Source of the DNA: Nematostella vectensis
Lineage: Eukaryota > Cnidaria > Anthozoa > Actiniaria > Edwardsiidae
NCBI RefSeq assembly: GCF_932526225.1
Contig: NC_064047.1
Span: forward strand, 3,099,501 to 3,163,500
Direction of reading: 5' to 3'
Length of the DNA: 64,000 nt
Within the stretch, counting starts at the first letter, position 1. Each line of letters begins with the position of its first letter. The notes under the pieces are model-generated. The model did not search any database. It had not been told where the DNA came from and saw nothing but the letters and a program-made list of their open reading frames with translations. A program made the position numbers and the translations under genes. Shown here one piece after another: positions 30,268 to 41,240 of this stretch.

Positions 30268-33200
30268 GTTGCGAAGGCCGAGTGGTTAAGCCGTTCGACT
30301 GGAAATCAAATGGGATCTTCCCGCGCAGGCTCGAATCCTGCCCGCAACGATACATTTTTGTTTGAAAAATCCCTAATCAAAATAACAAAGAGGTAAAAGA
30401 GCTATTTGAAAAATCCAAGGTTACGAAGGCCGAGTGGTTAAGCCGTTCGACTGAAAATCCAACGGGATCTTCCCGCGCAGGTTCGAATCCTGCCCGCAAT
30501 GCTTTATTTTGTTTCAACAATCCTTGATCAAAATAGCAAAGCAAAAAAGAAGCTATTTTAAACACCCAAGGTTGCGGTGGCCGAGGGGTTAAGGCGTTCG
30601 ACTGGAAATCAAATGGGATCTTCCCGCGCAGGCTCGAATCCTGCCCGCAACTATACATTTTTGTTTGAAAAATCCCTAATCAAAATAACAAAGAGGTAAA
30701 AGAGCTATTTGAAAAATCCAAGGTTACGAAGGCCGAGTGGTTAAGCCGTTCGACTAAAAATCCAACGGGATCTTCGCGCGCAGGCTCGAATCCTACCCGC
30801 AATGGTTCTTTTTTCTTAAAACACATTTTTAATACTTTATTGATCCAGTTGCAATTTCGATGCAGTTTTACCATTTAAAAAAGTAGGGACGAACATCCAA
30901 GGTTGCCGTGGCCGAGCGGTTAAGGCGTTGCACTAGAAATCCAATGGGATCTTCCCGCGCAGGTTCGAGTCCTTCCGGCAACGATATATTTTTGTTTGAA
31001 AAATGCCTGATCAAAATAACAGAGGTTAAAATGCTATTCGAAAAATCCAAGGTTGCGGTGGCCGAGTGGTTAAGGCGTTGGACTAGAAATCTAATGGGAT
31101 CTTCCCGCGCAGGTTCGAATCCTGCCCGCAACGCTTCATTTTGTTTCAACAATCCCTGATCAAAATAGCAAAGCAAAAAAGAAGCTATTTTAAACACCCA
31201 AGGTTGCGGTGGCCGAGGGGTTAAGGCGTTGGACTCGAAATCCAATGGGATCTTCCAGCGCAGGTTCGAATCCTGCCCGCAACGCTTCTTTTTGTTTCAA
31301 CAATCCTTGATGAAAATAGCAAAGCGGAAAAGAAGCTATTTTAAACACCCAAGGTTGCGGTGGCCGAGTGGTTAAGGCGTTGGACTCGAAATCCCATGGG
31401 ATCTTCCCGCGCAGGTTCGAATCCTGCCCGCAACGATACATTTTTGTTTGAAAAATCCCTGATCAAAATAACAAAGAGGTAAAACAGATATTTGAAAAAT
31501 CCATGGTTGCGAAGGCCGAGTGGTTAAGCCGTTCGACTGGAAATCAAATTGGATCTTAACGCGCAGGCTCGAATCCTGCCCGCAACGGTTCTTTTTTCTT
31601 CAAACACATTTTTAATACTTTATTGATCCAGTTGGAATTTCAACGCAGTTTTAGCATTTAAAAAAAGTAGGGACGAACATCCAATGTTGCGGTGGCCGAG
31701 CGGATAAGGAGTTGGACTAGAAATCCAATGGGATCTTCCCGCGCAGGTTCGAATCCTGCCCGCAACGATACATTTTTCGACATTTTGTTTGAAGAATCCC
31801 TTATCAAAATAGCAAAGCGGAAATGAAGCTTAATCAAAAATCAAAGGTTGCGATGGCCGAGTGGTTAAGGCGGTCGATTAGAAATCCAATGGGATCTTCC
31901 CGCGCAGGTTCGAATCCTGCCCGCAACGCTTCATTTTGTTTAAACAATCCTTGATCAAAATAGTAGATCGGAAAAGAAGCTATTTTTAACACCCAAGGTT
32001 GCGGTGGCCGAGTGGTTAAGGCGTTGGACTCGAAATCCAATGGCATCTTCCCGCGCAGGTTCGAATCCTGCCCGCAACGATACATTTTTGTTTGAAAAAT
32101 CCCTGATCAAAATAACAAAGAGGTAAAACAGCTATTTGAAAAATCCATGGTTGCGAAGGCCGAGTGGTTAAACCGTTCCACTGGAAATCAAATGGGATCT
32201 TCCCGCGCAGGCTCGAATCCTGCCCGCAACGATACATTTTTGTTTGAAAAATCCCTAATCAAAATAAAAAAAGAGGTAAAAAAGCTGTTTGAAAAATCCA
32301 AGGTTACGAAGGCCGAGTGGGTAAGCCGTTCGACTGAAAATCCAATGGGATCTTCCCGCGCAGGCTCGAATCCTACCCGCAACGGTTCTTTTTTCTTCAA
32401 ACACATTTTTAATACTTTATTGATCCAGTTGCAATTTCGATACAGTTTTACCATTTAAAAAAAGTAAGGACGAACATCCAAGGTTGCCGTGGCCGAGCGG
32501 TTAAGGCGTTGGACTAGAAATCCAATGGGATCTTCCCGCGCAGGTTCGAGCCCTTTTGGCAACGATATATTTTTGTTTGAAAAATCCCTGATCAAAATAA
32601 CAGAGGTTAAAATGCTATTTAAAACACCCAAGGTTGCGGTGGCCGAGGGGTTAAGGCGTTGGACTCGAAATCCAATGGGATCTTTCCGCGCAGGTTCGAA
32701 TCCTGCCCGCAACGATACATTTTTGTTTGAAAAATCCCTGATCTAAATAACAAAGAGGTAAAACAGCTATTTGAAAAATCCATGGTTGCGAAGGTTGAGT
32801 GGTTAAGCCGTTCGACTGGAAATCAAATGGGATCTTAACGCGCAGGCTCGAATCCTGCCCGCAACGGTTCTTTTTTCTTCAAACACATTTTTAATACTTT
32901 ATTGATCCAGTTGCAATTTCAACGCAGTTTTAGCATTTAAAAAAAGTAGGGACGAACATCCAATGTTGCGGTGGCCGAGCGGATAAGGAGTTGGACTAGA
33001 AATCCAATGGGATCTTCCCGCGCAGGTTCGAATCCTGCCCGCAACGATACATTTTTCGACATTTTGTTTGAAGAATCCCTTATCAAAATAGCAAAGCGGA
33101 AATGAAGCTTAATCAAAAATCAAAGGTTGCGATGGCCGAGTGGTTAAGGCGGTCGATTAGAAATCCAATGGGATCTTCCCGCGCAGGTTCGAATCCTGCC

Positions 33201-33509
33201 CGCAACGCTTCATTTTGTTTAAACAATCCTTGATCAAAATAGTAGATCGGAAAAGAAGCTATTTTTAACACCCAAGGTTGCGGTGGCCGAGTGGTTAAGG
33301 CGTTGGACTCGAAATACAATTGGATCTTCCCGCGCAGGTTCAAATCCTGCCCGCAACGCTTCATTTTGTTTCAACAATCCTTGATCAAAATAGCAAAGCG
33401 GAAAAGAAGCTATTTTAAACACCCAAGGTTGCGGTGGCCGAGTGGTTAAGGCGTTGGACTCGAAATCCAATGGGATCTTCCCGCGCAGGCTCGAATCCTG
33501 CCCGCAAAG
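30268..33509 (+). tRNA. Array block 4: second higher-order copy, 21 tRNA units
   Basis: 30268 GGA, 30420 GAA, 30571 GGA, 30723 AAA, 30902 AGA, 31052 AGA, 31203 CGA, 31354 CGA, 31506 GGA, 31686 AGA, 31847 AGA, 31998 CGA, 32150 GGA, 32303 GAA, 32483 AGA, 32633 CGA, 32785 GGA, 32965 AGA, 33126 AGA, 33277 CGA, 33428 CGA. Shorter than block 3 because the 27748-28051 part is replaced by the 31686-32150 part. Confidence 0.92.
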
Positions 33510-33579
33510 ATAGATTTTTGTTTGAAAAATCCCTGATCAAAATAACAAAGAGGTAAAACAGCTATTTGAAAAATCCATG

Positions 33580-36500
33580 GTTGCGAAGGCCGAGTGGTTA
33601 AGCCGTTCGACTGGAAATCAAATGGGATCTTCCCGCGCAGGCTCGAATCCTGCCCGCAACGATACATTTTTGTTTGAAAAATCCCTAATCAAAATAACAA
33701 AGAGGTAAAAGAGCTATTTGAAAAATCCAAGGTTACGAAGGCCGAGTGGTTAAGCCGTTCGACTGAAAATCCAACGGGATCTTCCCGCGCAGGTTCGAAT
33801 CCTGCCCGCAATGCTTTATTTTGTTTCAACAATCCTTGATCAAAATAGCAAAGCAAAAAAGAAGCTATTTTAAACACCCAAGGTTGCGGTGGCCGAGGGG
33901 TTAAGGCGTTCGACTGGAAATCAAATGGGATCTTCCCGCGCAGGCTCGAATCCTGCCCGCAACTATACATTTTTGTTTGAAAAATCCCTAATCAAAATAA
34001 CAAAGAGGTAAAAGAGCTATTTGAAAAATCCAAGGTTACGAAGGCCGAGTGGTTAAGCCGTTCGACTAAAAATCCAACGGGATCTTCGCGCGCAGGCTCG
34101 AATCCTACCCGCAATGGTTCTTTTTTCTTCAAACACATTTTTAATACTTTATTGATCCAGTTGCAATTTCGATGCAGTTTTACCATTTAAAAAAGTAGGG
34201 ACGAACATCCAAGGTTGCCGTGGCCGAGCGGTTAAGGCGTTGGACTAGAAATCCAATGGGATCTTCCCGCGCAGGTTCGAGTCCTTCCGGCAACGATATA
34301 TTTTTGTTTGAAAAATGCCTGATCAAAATAACAGAGGTTAAAATGCTATTCGAAAAATCCAAGGTTGCGGTGGCCGAGTGGTTAAGGCGTTGGACTAGAA
34401 ATCTAATGGGATCTTCCCGCGCAGGTTCGAATCCTGCCCGCAACGCTTCATTTTGTTTCAACAATCCCTGATCAAAATAGCAAAGCAAAAAAGAAGCTAT
34501 TTTAAACACCCAAGGTTGCGGTGGCCGAGGGGTTAAGGCGTTGGACTCGAAATCCAATGGGATCTTCCAGCGCAGGTTCGAATCCTGCCCGCAACGCTTC
34601 TTTTTGTTTCAACAATCCTTGATGAAAATAGCAAAGCGGAAAAGAAGCTATTTTAAACACCCAAGGTTGCGGTGGCCGAGGGGTTAAGGCGTTGGACTCG
34701 AAATCCAATGGGATCTTCCAGCGCAGGTTCGAATCCTGCCCGCAACGCTTCTTTTTGTTTCAACAATCCTTGATGAAAATAGCAAAGCGGAAAAGAAGCT
34801 ATTTTAAACACCCAAGGTTGCGGTGGCCGAGTGGTTAAGGCGTTGGACTCGAAATCCCATGGGATCTTCCCGCGCAGGTTCGAATCCTGCCCGCAACGAT
34901 ACATTTTTGTTTGAAAAATCCCTGATCAAAATAACAAAGAGGTAAAACAGATATTTGAAAAATCAATGGTTGCGAAGGCCGAGTGGTTAAGCCGTTCGAC
35001 TGGAAATCAAATTGGATCTTAACGCGCAGGCTCGAATCCTGCCCGCAACGGTTCTTTTTTCTTCAAACACATTTTTAATACTTTATTGATCCAGTTGCAA
35101 TTTCAACGCAGTTTTAGCATTTAAAAAAAGTAGGGACGAACATCCAATGTTGCGGTGGCCGAGCGGATAAGGAGTTGGACTAGAAATCCAATGGGATCTT
35201 CCCGCGCAGGTTCGAATCCTGCCCGCAACGATACATTTTTCGACATTTTGTTTGAAGAATCCCTTATCAAAATAGCAAAGCGGAAATGAAGCTTAATCAA
35301 AAATCAAAGGTTGCGATGGCCGAGTGGTTAAGGCGGTCGATTAGAAATCCAATGGGATCTTCCCGCGCAGGTTCGAATCCTGCCCGCAACGCTTCATTTT
35401 GTTTAAACAATCCTTGATCAAAATAGTAGATCGGAAAAGAAGCTATTTTTAACACCCAAGGTTGCGGTGGCCGAGTGGTTAAGGCGTTGGACTCGAAATC
35501 CAATGGGATCTTCCCGCGCAGGTTCGAATCCTGCCCGCAACGATACATTTTTGTTTGAAAAATCCCTGATCAAAATAACAAAGAGGTAAAACAGCTATTT
35601 GAAAAATCCATGGTTGCGAAGGCCGAGTGGTTAAACCGTTCCACTGGAAATCAAATGGGATCTTCCCGCGCAGGCTCGAATCCTGCCCGCAACGATACAT
35701 TTTTGTTTGAAAAATCCCTAATCAAAATAAAAAAAGAGGTAAAAAAGCTGTTTGAAAAATCCAAGGTTACGAAGGCCGAGTGGGTAAGCCGTTCGACTGA
35801 AAATCCAATGGGATCTTCCCGCGCAGGCTCGAATCCTACCCGCAACGGTTCTTTTTTCTTCAAACACATTTTTAATACTTTATTGATCCAGTTGCAATTT
35901 CGATACAGTTTTACCATTTAAAAAAAGTAAGGACGAACATCCAAGGTTGCCGTGGCCGAGCGGTTAAGGCGTTGGACTAGAAATCCAATGGGATCTTCCC
36001 GCGCAGGTTCGAGCCCTTTCGGCAACGATATATTTTTGTTTGAAAAATCCCTGATCAAAATAACAGAGGTTAAAATGCTATTTAAAACACCCAAGGTTGC
36101 GGTGGCCGAGGGGTTAAGGCGTTGGACTCGAAATCCAATGGGATCTTTCCGCGCAGGTTCGAATCCTGCCCGCAACGATACATTTTTGTTTGAAAAATCC
36201 CTGATCTAAATAACAAAGAGGTAAAACAGCTATTTGAAAAATCCATGGTTGCGAAGGTTGAGTGGTTAAGCCGTTCGACTGGAAATCAAATGGGATCTTA
36301 ACGCGCAGGCTCGAATCCTGCCCGCAACGGTTTTTTTTTCTTCAAACACATTTTTAATACTTTATTGATCCAGTTGCAATTTCAACGCAGTTTTAGCATT
36401 TAAAAAAAGTAGGGACGAACATCCAATGTTGCGGTGGCCGAGCGGATAAGGAGTTAATCTAGAAATCCAATGGGATCTTCCCGCGCAGGTTCGAATCCTG

Positions 36501-37276
36501 CCCGCAACGATACATTTTTCGACATTTTGTTTGAAGAATCCCTTATCAAAATAGCAAAGCGGAAATGAAGCTTAATCAAAAATCAAAGGTTGCGATGGCC
36601 GAGTGGTTAAGGCGGTCGATTAGAAATCCAATGGGATCTTCCCGCGCAGGTTCGAATCCTGCCCGCAACGCTTCATTTTGTTTAAACAATCCTTGATCAA
36701 AATAGTAGATCGGAAAAGAAGCTATTTTTAACACCCAAGGTTGCGGTGGCCGAGTGGTTAAGGCGTTGGACTCGAAATACAATTGGATCTTCCCGCGCAG
36801 GTTCAAATCCTGCCCGCAACGCTTCATTTTGTTTCAACAATCCTTGATCAAAATAGCAAAGCGGAAAAGAAGCTATTTTAAACACCCAAGGTTGCGGTGG
36901 CCGAGTGGTTAAGGCGTTGGACTCGAAATCCAATGGGATCTTCCCGCGCAGGTTCGAATCCTGCCCGCAAAGATAGATTTTTGTTTGAAAAATCCCTGAT
37001 CAAAATAACAAAGAGGTAAAACAGCTATTTGAAAAATCCATGGTTGCGAAGGCCGAGTGGTTAAGCCGTTCGACTGGAAATCAAATGGGATCTTCCCGCG
37101 CAGGCTCGAATCCTGCCCGCAACGATACATTTTTGTTTGAAAAATCCCTAATCAAAATAACAAAGAGGTAAAAGAGCTATTTGAAAAATCCAAGGTTACG
37201 AAGGCCGAGTGGTTAAGCCGTTCGACTGAAAATCCAACGGGATCTTCGCGCGCAGGCTCGAATCCTACCCGCAACG
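33580..37276 (+). tRNA. Array block 5: third higher-order copy, 24 tRNA units
   Basis: 33580 GGA, 33732 GAA, 33883 GGA, 34035 AAA, 34214 AGA, 34364 AGA, 34515 CGA, 34666 CGA, 34817 CGA, 34969 GGA, 35149 AGA, 35310 AGA, 35461 CGA, 35613 GGA, 35766 GAA, 35946 AGA, 36096 CGA, 36248 GGA, 36428 AGA, 36589 AGA, 36740 CGA, 36891 CGA, 37043 GGA, 37195 GAA. Offset from block 4 is 3312 up to 34515 and 3463 from 34817 on. The 151-bp difference is the extra unit at 34666, a fresh duplicate of 34515. Confidence 0.93.
34666..34747 (+). tRNA. tRNA-Ser(CGA), freshest single-unit duplicate
   Basis: It and the unit at 34515 appear identical over the 151-bp step, including the rare cttccagcgcagg variable arm and cttctttttg spacer. 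This unit is what block 5 has beyond block 4. Confidence 0.9.
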
Positions 37277-38632
37277 GTTCTTTTTTCTTTAAACACATTT
37301 TTAATACTTTATTGATCCAGTTGCAATTTCGATGCAGTTTTACAATTTAAAAAAAGTAGGGACGAACATCCAAGGTTGCCGTGGCCGAGCGGTTAAGGCG
37401 TTGGACTAGAAATCCAATGGGATCTTCCCGCGCAGGTTCGAGTCCTTCCGGCAACGATATATTTTTGTTTGAAAAATCCCTGATCAAAATAACAAAAAGG
37501 TTAAAATGCTATTCGAAAAATCCAAGGTTGCGGTGGCCGAGTGGTTAAGGCGTTGGACTAGAAATCCAATGGGATCTTCCCGCGCAGGTTCGAATCCTGC
37601 CCGCAACGCTTCATTTTGTTTCAACAATCCCTGATCAAAATAGCAAAGCAAAAAAGAAGCTATTTTAAACACCCAAGGTTGCGGTGGCCGAGGGGTTAAG
37701 GCGTTGGACTCGAAATCCAATGGGATCTTCCCGCGCAGGTTCGAATCCTGCCCGCAACGATACATTTTTGTTTGAAAAATCCCTGATCAAAATAACAAAG
37801 AGGTAAAACAGCTATTTGAAAAATCCATAGTTGCGAAGGCTGAGTGGTTAAGCCGTTCGACTGGAAATCAAATGGGATCTTAACGCGCAGGCTGGAATCC
37901 TGCCCGCAACGATACATTTTTGTTTGAAAAATTCCTGATCAAAATAACAAAGAGGTAAAAAAGCTATTTGAAAAATCCAAGGTTGCGAAGGCCGAGTGGT
38001 TAAGCCGTTCGACTGGAAATCAAATGGGATCTTCCCGCGCAGGCTCGAATCCTGCCCGCAACGGTTCTTTTTTCTTCAAATACATTTTTAATACTTTATT
38101 GATCCAGTTGCAAATTCGATGCAGTTTTACCATTTAAAAAAAGTAGGGACGAACATCCAAGGTTGCGGTGGCCAAGCGGTTAAGGCGTTGGACTAGAAAT
38201 CCAATGGGATCTTCCCGTGATGGTTCGAATCCTGCAGCAACGATACATTTTTCGACATTTTGTTTGAAGAATCCCTGATCAAAATAACAAAGAGGTTGAA
38301 ATGCTATTCGCAAAATCCAAGGTTGCGGTGGCCGAGTGGTTAAGGCGTTGGACTAGAAATCCAATGGGATCTTCCCGCACAGGTTCGAATCCTGCCCGCA
38401 ACGATACATTTTTCGACATTTTGTTTGAAGAATTCCATATCAAAATAAAAAGCGGAAATAAAGCTTAATAAAAAGTCAAAGGTTGCGATGGCCGAGTGGT
38501 TAACGCGGTCGACTAGAAATCCAATGGGATTTTGCCTCGCAGGTTCCAATCCTGCCCGCAACGCTGCATTTTGTTTCAACAATCCTTGATCAAAATAGCA
38601 GATCGGAAAAGAAGCTATTCTTAACACCCAAG

Positions 38633-38714
38633 GTTGAGGTGGCCGAGTGGTTAAGGCGTTGGACTTAAAATCCAATGGGATCTTCCCGCGCAGGTTCGAA
38701 TCCTGCTCGCAACG
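38633..38714 (+). tRNA. tRNA-Ser body with UAA (Leu) anticodon
   Basis: Loop CTTAAAA in an intact TTGGA/TCCAA stem, one base (35, G to A) from the TGA copy next to it. The acceptor has GTTGAGG against CTCGCAAC, so pairing is weakened. If charged by seryl-tRNA synthetase it would read Leu UUA as Ser. Single copy. Confidence 0.65.
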
Positions 38715-38793
38715 ATACATTTTTCGACATTTTGTTTGAAGAATCCCTGATCAAAATAAAAAAGAAGAAAAGAAGCTATTTCAAAAATCCAAG

Positions 38794-38875
38794 GTTGCGG
38801 TGGCCGAGTGGTTAAGGCGTTGGACTTGAAATCCAATGGGATCTTCCCGCGCAGGTTCGAACCCTGCCCGCAACG
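38794..38875 (+). tRNA. tRNA-Ser(TGA), intact
   Basis: Loop CTTGAAA, all stems pair, T loop TTCGAAC. One of only two sound UCA-codon readers in the window; the other is at 56151, within a duplicated segment. Confidence 0.88.
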
Positions 38876-38970
38876 GTTCTTTTTTCTTCAAACATATTTG
38901 TAATACTTAAATGATCCAGTTTCAATTTCGATGCAGTTTTACTATTAAAAAATAGGGACGAACATCCATG

Positions 38971-39052
38971 GTTGCGGTGGCCGAGCGGTTAAGACGTTGG
39001 ACTGCTAATCAAATGGGATCTTCCCGCGCAGGCTCGAATCCTGCCCGCAACG
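38971..39052 (+). tRNA. tRNA-Ser body with GCT anticodon
   Basis: Loop CTGCTAA gives GCT, the anticodon for Ser AGU/AGC. The anticodon stem TTGGA/TCAAA has one mismatch and D loop and acceptor are otherwise sound. It is the only AGY-type copy; more likely a mutated or chimeric GGA/AGA unit than a true tRNA-Ser(GCT). Confidence 0.6.
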
Positions 39053-41158
39053 ATACATTTTTGTTTGAAAAATCCCTAATCAAAATAACAAAGAGGTAAA
39101 AGAGCTATTTGAAAAATCCAAGGTTACGAAGGCCGAGTGGTTAAGCCGTTCGACTGAAAATACAACGGGATCTTCGCGCGCAGGCTCGAATCCTACCCGC
39201 AACGGTTCTTTTTTCTTCAAACACATTTTTAATACTTTATTGATCCAGTTGCAATTTCGATGCAGTTTTACCATTTAAAAAAAGTAGGGACTAACATCCA
39301 AGGTTGCCGTGGCCGAGCGGTTAAGGCGTTGGACTAGAAATCCAATGGGATCTTCCCGCGCAGGTTCGAGTCCTTCCGGCAACGATATATTTTTGTTTGA
39401 AAAATCCCTGATCAAAATAACAAAGAGGTTAAAATGCTATTCGAAAAATCTAAGGTTGCGGTGGCCGAGTGGTTAAGGCGTTGGACTAGAAATCCAATGG
39501 GATCTTCCTGCGCAGGTTCGAATCCTGCCCGCAACGCTTCATTTTGTTTCAACAATCCCTGATCAAAATAGCAAAGCAAAAAAGAAGCTATTTTAAACAC
39601 CCAAGGTTGCGGTGGCCGAGGGGTTAAGGCGTTGGACCCGAAATTCAATGAGATCTTTCCGCGCAGGTTCGAATCCTGCCCGCAACGATACATTTTTGTT
39701 TGAAAAATACCTGATCAAAATAAAAAAGAGGTAAAACAGCTATTTGAAAAATCCATGGTTGCGAAGGCTGAGTGGTTAAGCCGTTCGACTGGAAATCAAA
39801 TGGGATCTTAACGCGCAGGTTCGAATCCTGCCCGCAACGATAGATTTTTCGACATTTTGTTTGAAGAATCCCTTATCAAAATAGCAAAGCGGAAATGAAG
39901 CTTAATCAAAAATCAAAGGTTGCGATGGCCGAGTGGTTAAGGCGGTCGATTAGAAATCCAATGGGATCTTGCCTCGCAGGTTCGAATCCTGCCCGCAACG
40001 CTTCATTTTGTTTCAACAATCCTTGATCAAAATAGCAGATCGGAAAAGAAGCTATTTTTAACACCCAAGGTTGCGGTGGCCGAGTGGTTAAGGCGTTGGA
40101 CTCGAAGTACAATTGGATCTTCCCGCGCAGGTTCGAATCCTGCCCGCAACGCTTCATTTTGTTTCAACAATCCTTGATCAAAATAGCAAAGCGGAAAAGA
40201 AGCTATTTTAAACACCCAAGGTTGCGGTGGCCGAGGGGTTAAGGCGTTGGACTCGAAATCCAATGGGATCTTCCCGCGCAGGTTCGAGTCCTTCCGGCAA
40301 CAATATATTTTTTTTTGAAAAATCCCTGATCAAAATAACAAAGAGGTTAAAATGCTATTCGAAAAATCCAAGGTTGCGGTGGCCGAGTGGTTAAGGCGTT
40401 GGACTAGAAATCCAATGGGATCTTCCCGCGCAGGTTCGAATCCTGCCCGCAACGCTTCATTTTGTTTAAACAATCCTTGATCAAAATAGCAAATCGGAAA
40501 AGAAGCTATTTGTAACACCCAAGGTTGCGGTGGCCGAGTGGTTAAGGCGTTGGACTCGAAATCCAATTGGATCTTCCCGCGCAGGTTCGAATCGTGCCCG
40601 CAACGCTTCATTTTGTTTCAACAATCCTTGATCAAAATAGCAAAGCGGAAAAGAAGCTATTTTAAACACCCAAGGTTGCGGTGGCGGAGTGGTTAAGGCG
40701 TTGGACTCGAAATCCAATGGGATCTTCCCGCGCAGGTTCGAATCCTGCCCGCAACGATACATTTTTGTTTGAAAAATCCCTGATCAAAATAACAAAGAGG
40801 TAAAACAGCTATTTGAAAAATCCATGGTTGCGAAGGCCGAGTGGTTAAGCCGTTCGACTGGAAATCAAATGGGATCTTCCCGCGCAGGCTCGAATCCTGC
40901 CCGCAACGATACATTTTTGTTTGAAAAATCCCTAATCAAAATAACAAAGAGGTAAAAGAGCTATTTGAAAAATCCAAGGTTACGAAGGCCGAGTGGTTAA
41001 GCCGTTCGACTGAAAATCCAACGGGATCTTCGCGCGCAGGCTCGAATCCTACCCGCAAAGGTTCTTTTTTCTTCAAACACATTTTTAATACTTTATTGAT
41101 CCAGTTGCAATTTCGATGCAGTTTTACCATTTAAAAAAAGTAGGGACGAACATCCAAG

Positions 41159-41240
41159 GTTGCGGTGGCCGAGTGGTTAAGGCGTTGGACTTGAAAGCCA
41201 ATTGGATCTTCCCGCGCAGGTTCGAGTCCTACCGGCAACG
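41159..41240 (+). tRNA. tRNA-Ser(TGA) with G6-G67 mismatch
   Basis: Loop CTTGAAA, then agccaattgg, so base pair 31-39 and the variable arm are altered. 3' end CGGCAAC against 5' GTTGCGG gives the unpaired intermediate state of the acceptor. Confidence 0.6.
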
